Of a stretch of 6,133 nucleotides of DNA, positions 1-5,371 are shown in pieces. A program made the position numbers and the translations under genes. Under the pieces are notes generated by a model. The model saw only the letters and a list, made by a program, of their open reading frames with translations, ran no database searches and was not told where the DNA came from. Source of the stretch: JBARKJ01 sp049801375 (GTDB lineage: Bacteria; Nitrospirota; JACRHJ01); NCBI GenBank assembly GCA_049801375.1, contig JBARKJ010000022.1, forward strand, positions 1-6,133, in the 5' to 3' direction. The first letter of the stretch is position 1; each line of letters begins with the position of its first letter.

Positions 1-1
1 C

Positions 2-238
2 GTAGCCAAGCGGGGAAAGGCATCCGGCGCGAAGAGCGTGCTTAGGTGCCTTGAGTGTTTAACGGATATGGTAATTCCCTTGTCCTCGAACCACAGGCAC
101 TGCCTGTGCGGCGGAGAAAAGGCCGATATACTTCTCCCGTTGATGGAAAATGGGAAGTTGATTTCGGAGCTTCCGAAGCCGGAAATCATAAGGGAGAAGG
201 TAATACAGGCTGTAAAAAGGCGGCCGGATATCTTATAA
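2..238 (+). CDS. pncB: Nicotinate phosphoribosyltransferase, C-terminal fragment (5' end outside window)
   Basis: The frame is open from the left edge to TAA at 236-238, giving 78 residues. The tail ILLPLMENGKLISELP followed by a charged helix (EIIREKVIQAV) matches the C-terminal signature of nicotinate phosphoribosyltransferases, where a LL-P-(hydrophobic)-x-x-GK-x-x-x-ELP motif closes the protein. The first visible residues (KRGKASGAKSVLR) resemble the preceding K-x-S/G-x-x-x-G-x-K-x-V-x-R stretch of that family. Four cysteines (fragment residues 16, 19, 34 and 36, CxxC then CxC) fit the zinc-knuckle-like domain known from the archaeal-type enzyme. The family makes nicotinate mononucleotide from nicotinate and PRPP with ATP hydrolysis, in the cytoplasmic NAD salvage pathway. 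The catalytic barrel is outside the window, so the call rests on the tail alone. The stop lies 14 bases before the next start, so the two genes are probably co-transcribed. Confidence 0.68.
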   Translation, partial: VAKRGKASGAKSVLRCLECLTDMVIPLSSNHRHCLCGGEKADILLPLMENGKLISELPKPEIIREKVIQAVKRRPDIL

Positions 239-245
239 AAGGAGG
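237..245 (+). promoter_or_regulatory. Strong Shine-Dalgarno fixing the TTG start of the activase fusion
   Basis: AAAAGGAGG is a near-perfect anti-16S match. It ends 7 bases before TTG at 253-255, and its first two bases overlap the TAA of the upstream gene. The reading frame is open back to a GTG at 55, but that codon lies inside the upstream gene, and the family's conserved N-terminus (GIDLGS) begins right after the TTG. The site therefore decides the start, and its overlap with the upstream stop suggests translational coupling. Confidence 0.85.
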
Positions 246-252
246 CTTCGAC

Positions 253-3200
253 TTGGACGGCATCGTCGGGATAGACCTTGGCTCCGTAAGCGTGAAGACG
301 GTTACACTGGGGCCGGATGGAAATATTGTCTCCTCCAGGTACAAGAGGCATTACGGGCAGGCGCTGTCCGCAGCCCTGGAATTTCTGGACGACCTGCCGG
401 AGGGCACCCCCCTGGTCGTTACCGGCTCGGCGGGAAAGCTCCTGGCCAGCATCCTGGACCTTACCCACGTGAACGAGGTCGTGGCGCTATCCGCCGCCGT
501 CGGAAAATATCACCCGGACATCAGGACGGTAATCGAAATGGGAGGCGAGGACTCCAAGCTCGTAGTCATGGAGGACGCGAAGCTTCGCGATTTTTCCATG
601 AACTCCGCCTGCGCCGCGGGCACCGGCTCATTCCTCGACCAGCAGGCCGAGCGGCTGAATATAAAGATAGAGGACGAGTTCGGCAACCTTGCTTTGAAGT
701 CCGAAAACCCGCCCCGCATCGCCGGGCGGTGCAGCGTGTTCGCCAAGTCGGACATGATACACCTCCAGCAGCTCGCCACGCCGGATTACGACATCGTCGC
801 CGGTCTTTGTTTCGCCGTCGCCAGGAACTTCAAAAGTACGATCGGGCGCGGCAAAAAGATGCTTAAACCCCTATTGTTCGCAGGCGGGGTCGCGGCGAAT
901 GCGGGCATGGTCCGGGCATTCAGGGAAGTAATGGACGCGGGCGAGAGCCTTGTGGTGCCGGAGCATTTTTCCGTACTCCCGGCGGCGGGCGCGGCGCTAT
1001 ACGCGGCGGCAAGAGGAGACGTGCGGAAATTCCAGGGCGCGGAAAAGCTGCTCGCGTACCTTAAGGTCGTCCGGTACATGGGCGAGGGCCTTGCCCCGCT
1101 TCTGGCCGACGAGAAGTTCCTGATACGCTCCTCCCCGCTGTCCGAGGTCTACAGGGTAGAAGGGGCAGAGAAGGTCAACGCCTACCTTGGCGTGGACATC
1201 GGCTCCATAAGCACTAACGTTGTCGTCATAGACGAGCAGAAGCGCGTGCTTTCCAAGCGCTACCTGATGACGGCCGGCAGGCCGATCGAGGCGGTGCGCC
1301 AGGGTCTTCGCGAAGTCGGCGCTGAGGTCGGAGACAACGTGAGGATACTGGGCGCGGGCACGACCGGTTCGGGGCGGTATATGATAGCCGATTTCATAGG
1401 CGCGGACATCGTGAAGAACGAGATAACCGCGCAGGCAACCGCCGCTGCGGACATCGACCCGCTGGTCGACACCATATTCGAGATAGGCGGCCAGGACTCC
1501 AAGTTCATAAGCTTAAGGGGCGGCGTCGTGGTGGACTTCGAGATGAACAAGGTCTGCGCCGCGGGCACCGGCTCTTTTCTGGAGGAGCAGGCGGACAAGC
1601 TCGATATAAACATTAAGGTCCAGTTCGGCGAGATGTCTCTTTCTTCGAGGTGCCCCATATCGCTTGGTGAGCGCTGCACCGTCTTCATGGAATCGGCGGT
1701 GGTCTCCCATCAGCAGAAGGGCGCGCCCAAGGAAGACTTAGTTGCCGGGCTTGGCTACTCTATCGTCTATAACTATTTAAACAAGGTCGTCGGCGACAAG
1801 AAGGTCGGCGATCGAATTTTTTTCCAAGGGGGGGTGGCCTTCAATAAGGGCGTTGCGGCGGCGTTCGAACGCGTGACCGGCAAGCCCATTACCGTCCCTC
1901 CGCACCACGACGTGACCGGCGCCATAGGCATGGCGTTAATCGCCAAGAAACGCGCCGAGCAGACCGGCCTCAAAAAAAGCGGCTTCAAGGGCTTCGACCT
2001 GGGCAACCGTAAATACGCCGTAAAGTCCTTCGACTGCAAGGGCTGCTCAAATCAGTGCGAGATAAGGCAGGTGACTTTAGAGGGCGAGAAGGAAAAACTC
2101 TTCTACGGCTCCCGTTGCGAAAAATACGACGTGAAGCGAAAGGCCGCGAAGGAGGAGAACCAGCTCCCGCGACTGTTCGCGCTTAGAGAAGAGCTTCTGC
2201 TCAAAGGCTACGACACATCCAAAAGCGCCGATACATCGCGCGAAGCGAGTTTAAAAAAAGCGGGGCCCAAAATAGGGATACCGTACGTCCTTTTCTTCCA
2301 CGAGCAGTTCCCATTCTGGCGCATTTTTTTAGAGACGCTTGGATTTACCGTGGTGCTGTCCGACCGCTCCAACAAGCAGACCATACGCCGGGGGCTGGAG
2401 GCCGTAATTGCCGAGTCCTGCTTCCCCATAAAGATGGCGCACGGGCATATAATGGACTTACTCGATAAAGGGGTGGAGCGGATATTCCTGCCGTCCTTTA
2501 TCAACCTGGCCCAGGACGGAGACAAGATGGAGCGCGGGGTGGCGTGCCCCTATGTCCAGACCATGCCGTACCTCGCGTCCGCGGCCATACCCGGGCTAAA
2601 GCTGATTGCGCCGTCGATAGATTTCGGACAGGGCATGGCCGAGATGGCCCGGGAGCTTAAAGGCTCGCTCTCGGATTATAAAATAAGTATTGGCCGAATT
2701 AGGGCCGCACTTGACGCGGGCGCAAAGGCCCAGAAGGAATTTTACGAGTCGACTAAAAAAGCGGGCCGTGAGTTCCTGGCTTCGCTGGGTGAAAACGGCC
2801 GAGCCATCGTGATCATGAGCAGGCCGTACAACGGCTGCGACGGCGGGCTTAATCTGGACCTGCCGGAGAAGCTCCGGGACCTGGGCATCGCCGCCATGCC
2901 GCTCGATTTCCTGCCGCTCGGCGATATAGACATAAGCCGCGACTGGCCGAACATGTACTGGCGGAGCGGTCAGAGGATACTTCAGGGCGCGGAAATCGTC
3001 CGGGGCGACAAGAGGCTGAACGCGCTCTACATCACGAATTACGGCTGCGGGCCGGACTCCTTCCTCACGAAGTATTTCAAGGAGGTCATGGTCGAGAAAC
3101 CTTACCTCCAGCTCGAGGTGGACGAGCATTCGGCTGACGCGGGCGCGATAACCCGGTGCGAGGCGTTCCTCGATTCGCTTGAGAACGTCGGGATGCTTTC

Positions 3201-4443
3201 CACCGAGAGACGGAGCTTCAGGACGGTCTCATACTCGAAGATGGGCGGGAAAGGCCGGAAGATATTCATTCCCCGCATGTGCGACCACGCTTTCGTCCTT
3301 GCCTCAGCGTTCAGGCGGCACGGCATCGATGCGGCTCCGACTGCCCCCTCAGACTCGCTTACTCTCGAACTCGGCCGGAAGCACACCTCCGGCAAAGAGT
3401 GCTACCCCTGCACCGTCACCACGGGCGACATGGTGAAGATATGTCTGCAGGAGGGGTTCGACCCCGCCGCTTCAGCGTTCTTCATGCCGTCCGGCACCGG
3501 GCCGTGCCGCTTCGGACAGTACAATATGCTGCACCGCCTGGTGCTGGACGAGATAGGTTTCCCGGACGTGCCCATCTATGCGCCGAACCAGGACGAAGGG
3601 CTATACAAGGACCTCGGGATGGTCGGGAGCAGTTTCGTGCGCTCCGCCTGGCAGGGCATCGTGGCTACGGACCTCCTGAATAAATGCCTGCACGAGACCC
3701 GTCCGCACGAGAAGGAGAAAGGGGCGGCCCAGGCCCTGCACACGGAGTTCCTGGAGCGGATATGCAATGTAATCGAAAAGGGCCTGCCGATGGAGCCCAC
3801 GCTCCATGACATGAGAGACGCCTTCGAAGGCCTGCCCAAAGACGGCTTGAACAGGCCGCTTATCGGCATCGTCGGGGAGATCTATGTCCGGAGCAACGAG
3901 TTCTCTAACGAATCGGTCATCAAAAAAATCGAGGCCCTGGGCGGAAAAGTGTGGCTTGCGCCGTTCGGGGAGTGGATACTCTACCAGAACCATACAAATA
4001 TCGACGCCGCGAGAAGAAAGGGGAACATATCGGAATATTTCTCCTGTCTCGCCACCCATATGGTCCAGACAAGGATAGAACATAAATACGGCTCCATCTT
4101 CGAGGGCTTTTTGAATACGCTCCACGAGCCGCCGATAAAAGAGACCCTCTCGCTTGCCCTGCCGTACTTAAAACCGTCGTTTCAGGGCGAGGCGATCCTC
4201 TCGATGGGCAAGAGCGTGGACTTCACCCGCCACGGCGTATCGGGCGTTGTGAACGCCATGCCGTTTAACTGCATGCCGGGGACCATCGTTACCGCACTCC
4301 TGAAGAAGTTCTCGGAGGACCACGGCGACTTCCCATACATATCAATGTCCTACGACGGAAACGAGCAGGCAAACTCTACTACCCGCCTGGAGGCGTTCAT
4401 ACACCAGGCCATCCAGAGGATGAACGACAGCGTGCTGGTGTAG
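253..4443 (+). CDS. Fused tandem acyl-CoA dehydratase activase / HgdB-like double reductase
   Basis: This 1396-residue protein starts at TTG and ends with TAG. Activase domain 1 spans about residues 1-290: IDLGS at 7-11, GGEDSK at 97-102, C120 in CAAGTG, C160 in GRCSVF, and GGV at 211-213. Activase domain 2 spans about 310-580: VDIGS at 314-318, GGQDSK at 412-417, C435 in CAAGTG, C475 in GERCTVF. Both belong to the BadF/BcrA/HgdC ASKHA ATPase family, which hydrolyses ATP to push a low-potential electron through a [4Fe-4S] cluster. Next is a small cysteine patch (C595, C598, C602, C622). A DUF2229/COG3580 HgdB-like module runs about 673-960 (C723, C765, C862, C932), and a COG3581-like module about 1000-1390 (C1010, C1050, C1053, C1085, C1340). 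Conserved-looking contexts such as AESCFPIK, NYGCGPDSF, GKECYPC, GTGPCRFGQY and MPFNCMPG suggest cluster ligands. The protein is probably cytoplasmic and oxygen-sensitive. This long fusion is a recurrent but functionally uncharacterised family, and no substrate can be inferred. Family call very sure; role open. Confidence 0.93.
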   Translation: MDGIVGIDLGSVSVKTVTLGPDGNIVSSRYKRHYGQALSAALEFLDDLPEGTPLVVTGSAGKLLASILDLTHVNEVVALSAAVGKYHPDIRTVIEMGGEDSKLVVMEDAKLRDFSMNSACAAGTGSFLDQQAERLNIKIEDEFGNLALKSENPPRIAGRCSVFAKSDMIHLQQLATPDYDIVAGLCFAVARNFKSTIGRGKKMLKPLLFAGGVAANAGMVRAFREVMDAGESLVVPEHFSVLPAAGAALYAAARGDVRKFQGAEKLLAYLKVVRYMGEGLAPLLADEKFLIRSSPLSEVYRVEGAEKVNAYLGVDIGSISTNVVVIDEQKRVLSKRYLMTAGRPIEAVRQGLREVGAEVGDNVRILGAGTTGSGRYMIADFIGADIVKNEITAQATAAADIDPLVDTIFEIGGQDSKFISLRGGVVVDFEMNKVCAAGTGSFLEEQADKLDINIKVQFGEMSLSSRCPISLGERCTVFMESAVVSHQQKGAPKEDLVAGLGYSIVYNYLNKVVGDKKVGDRIFFQGGVAFNKGVAAAFERVTGKPITVPPHHDVTGAIGMALIAKKRAEQTGLKKSGFKGFDLGNRKYAVKSFDCKGCSNQCEIRQVTLEGEKEKLFYGSRCEKYDVKRKAAKEENQLPRLFALREELLLKGYDTSKSADTSREASLKKAGPKIGIPYVLFFHEQFPFWRIFLETLGFTVVLSDRSNKQTIRRGLEAVIAESCFPIKMAHGHIMDLLDKGVERIFLPSFINLAQDGDKMERGVACPYVQTMPYLASAAIPGLKLIAPSIDFGQGMAEMARELKGSLSDYKISIGRIRAALDAGAKAQKEFYESTKKAGREFLASLGENGRAIVIMSRPYNGCDGGLNLDLPEKLRDLGIAAMPLDFLPLGDIDISRDWPNMYWRSGQRILQGAEIVRGDKRLNALYITNYGCGPDSFLTKYFKEVMVEKPYLQLEVDEHSADAGAITRCEAFLDSLENVGMLSTERRSFRTVSYSKMGGKGRKIFIPRMCDHAFVLASAFRRHGIDAAPTAPSDSLTLELGRKHTSGKECYPCTVTTGDMVKICLQEGFDPAASAFFMPSGTGPCRFGQYNMLHRLVLDEIGFPDVPIYAPNQDEGLYKDLGMVGSSFVRSAWQGIVATDLLNKCLHETRPHEKEKGAAQALHTEFLERICNVIEKGLPMEPTLHDMRDAFEGLPKDGLNRPLIGIVGEIYVRSNEFSNESVIKKIEALGGKVWLAPFGEWILYQNHTNIDAARRKGNISEYFSCLATHMVQTRIEHKYGSIFEGFLNTLHEPPIKETLSLALPYLKPSFQGEAILSMGKSVDFTRHGVSGVVNAMPFNCMPGTIVTALLKKFSEDHGDFPYISMSYDGNEQANSTTRLEAFIHQAIQRMNDSVLV

Positions 4444-4474
4444 ACAGAGGGGGCTTTCTCCGGCTTTTTTTATC

Positions 4475-4504
4475 TTGACAGATATTGAACCCTTGCGGTA
4501 TAAG
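4475..4504 (+). promoter_or_regulatory. Sigma70-type promoter for the CC-rich protein gene
   Basis: A perfect -35 TTGACA (4475-4480) is followed after 18 bases by TATAAG (4499-4504), a 5/6 match to the -10 consensus. Taking GTATAA at 4498 instead gives a 17-base spacer. The spacing is ordinary rather than the stretched 19-20 bases of MerR/CueR-controlled promoters, and I see no clear operator dyad nearby. Transcription would be expected to start around 4510-4512, at or next to the GTG of the following gene. The promoter lies 31 bases after the activase stop, so it appears to open a new transcription unit. Confidence 0.72.
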
Positions 4505-4511
4505 TTAATTC

Positions 4512-4916
4512 GTGAGAGTTTTCCTTAAAATATTCCTGACTGCGGCAATCAGCTTAAACCTGCTTTGCGCGGTCATGCCTCCCAAGACCTGCGGGATGCC
4601 CTGCTGTCAGGGCGTAAAGGGGGCCGGGGGAGCAATGGGAGCGGCGGCGGAGTCTTCCTGCTCTGACTACTCTCCCTTGCAGATGCATACCCCCGATAAG
4701 CCGCCCTGCTGCAAAATACAGGCCGCGCAGAACCCGGACCCTGCCGCTATTAGTACGGCGCAGGCGGAGAAATCCCTGCCGGGCTTGACACCCATCTCCG
4801 GCCCGGCTTTCGCGTTAAATACCTTCGCAAATAAGGCCCCGTTTATTACCGGCTCCCCGCCCGGGGCGCTAAGTTCAGTACCCGTCTATAAACTGACCTC
4901 CGCATACATCTGCTGA
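4512..4916 (+). CDS. Exported cysteine-pair protein of unknown function (134 aa)
   Basis: I do not recognise this protein. It begins MRVFLKIFLTAAISLNLL, a basic start plus hydrophobic core that reads as a signal peptide or membrane anchor; C19 lies just after the core but does not fit a good lipobox. The rest contains C27, the pair C31-C32, C50, the pair C66-C67 (PPCCK), H59, and a cysteine as the very last residue (C134). A Gly/Ala-rich spacer lies at 37-46, and the second half is Pro/Ala/Ser-rich with little predicted structure. Such thiol pairs suggest binding of soft metals (Cu, Ag, Hg) or disulfide formation in the periplasm, which fits the downstream YHS and TolC-type genes. It could be distantly DUF2946-like, but this is only an impression. 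The GTG start is forced: an in-frame TAA at 4506-4508 leaves only ATT before it, and the next ATG (codon 22) would lose the signal peptide. No Shine-Dalgarno precedes it. Confidence 0.72.
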   Translation: MRVFLKIFLTAAISLNLLCAVMPPKTCGMPCCQGVKGAGGAMGAAAESSCSDYSPLQMHTPDKPPCCKIQAAQNPDPAAISTAQAEKSLPGLTPISGPAFALNTFANKAPFITGSPPGALSSVPVYKLTSAYIC

Positions 4917-4948
4917 AAATACCGTCAGGACGCATAAGTTGCGCCTGA

Positions 4949-4981
4949 TTGGGCCGCTTTGCGCCCAAAGTCCCCTTTTTT
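4949..4981 (+). terminator. Terminator-like hairpin with offset T-run after the CC-rich gene
   Basis: TTGGGC (4949-4954) is exactly complementary to GCCCAA (4963-4968). An alternative fold pairs GGG and CGC across a TTT loop with one bulged C. A run of six T (4976-4981) follows, but AGTCCCC separates it from the stem, so the classic stem-then-U-tract geometry is imperfect. It could be a weak intrinsic terminator or a partial attenuator between the CC-rich gene and the YHS gene. The remainder of the gap (4917-5080) holds no other convincing gene or promoter. Confidence 0.45.
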
Positions 4982-5062
4982 CTTATTCGTAATCTAAGCC
5001 GTAAACCGTGCAGAAGCTCGTTCAGAGCATTTGCATGGGAATTAATGTTTATGTCTATTCAT

Positions 5063-5072
5063 AAAAAGGAGA
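5063..5072 (+). promoter_or_regulatory. Shine-Dalgarno fixing the ATG start of the YHS protein
   Basis: AAAAAGGAGA ends 8 bases before ATG at 5081. The frame is open further upstream (in-frame ATGs at 5045 and 5051 and other codons back to 4949), but those starts lack a comparable site and would place a long non-signal-like stretch before the signal peptide. The ATG at 5081 is therefore the start. Confidence 0.85.
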
Positions 5073-5080
5073 TACCTCAA

Positions 5081-5353
5081 ATGAAGAAGCTCGTTGCAAT
5101 AATCGTATTTTCCGCATTCGCCGCGCTTTTCCCTCTTGTTGCGACAGCGGCACAGCAGGGCATGAACACGCAGTCCACTGCCAAGGAAACGGTGAAATGT
5201 CCCATCTGCGGGGATACGGTAAACCCGAAGACCGCAAAGGAAAGCTGGACGTATAAGGGCAAGAAGTACTACTTCGGCGCGTGCTGCAGCAAGCAGGAAA
5301 TAGCGAAGTTTAAAAAGAACCCGGAGAAGTATCCGTTTTTCAAGACAAAATAA
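5081..5353 (+). CDS. Periplasmic YHS-domain metal-binding protein (90 aa)
   Basis: The protein starts with a clear Sec signal peptide (MKKLVAIIVFSAFAALF followed by PLVATAA), probably cleaved around residues 23-24. A short linker leads to a YHS-type domain at about residues 38-87. CPICG (C40, C43) is the first half of the metal site; YKGKKYYFG then leads to C68-C69, and the domain ends FKKNPEKYPFF. YHS domains are small metal-binding modules found alone or fused to copper and other heavy-metal transport proteins. The exported form beside a TolC-type efflux gene suggests a periplasmic metal chaperone or sensor, which is inference. Family members usually carry a cysteine directly after YYF; here that position is Gly and two adjacent cysteines come two residues later, with extra residues before the FxxNPEKY tail. 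The next gene follows after 18 bases in the same reading frame, separated only by this TAA. Confidence 0.88.
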   Translation: MKKLVAIIVFSAFAALFPLVATAAQQGMNTQSTAKETVKCPICGDTVNPKTAKESWTYKGKKYYFGACCSKQEIAKFKKNPEKYPFFKTK

Positions 5354-5371
5354 AAAAGAAAGAAGATAAAA

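Noticed and set aside
55..252. Longer version of the activase fusion starting at GTG 55
   Set aside because: That stretch lies in another frame of the upstream gene, has no family-like N-terminus, and a near-perfect Shine-Dalgarno sits just before TTG 253, followed at once by the conserved GIDLGS motif.
2251..2262. A7 tract as a -1 frameshift site separating activase from dehydratase halves
   Set aside because: The frame can be read as A-AAA-AAA, but no downstream stimulatory structure or quick stop is visible (the -1 frame runs on for roughly 75 codons), and similar A-runs occur elsewhere in the gene.
2596..3129. 177-codon minus-strand frame (and a similar 174-codon one at 3601-4125)
   Set aside because: Both are fully inside the activase fusion, in an antisense frame, with no recognisable motif and no ribosome site that I can see.
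4446..4471. Intrinsic terminator right after the activase stop (G-rich stretch then T7)
   Set aside because: Only a four-pair stem with one G-T pair can be drawn, and the T-run does not directly follow it. The T7 alone is not enough; it also abuts the next promoter.
5031..5059. Possible promoter TTGCAT - 17 - TCTATT before the YHS gene
   Set aside because: The -35 matches consensus at only three positions and the -10 at four. The transcript would begin inside the Shine-Dalgarno, leaving no working ribosome site.
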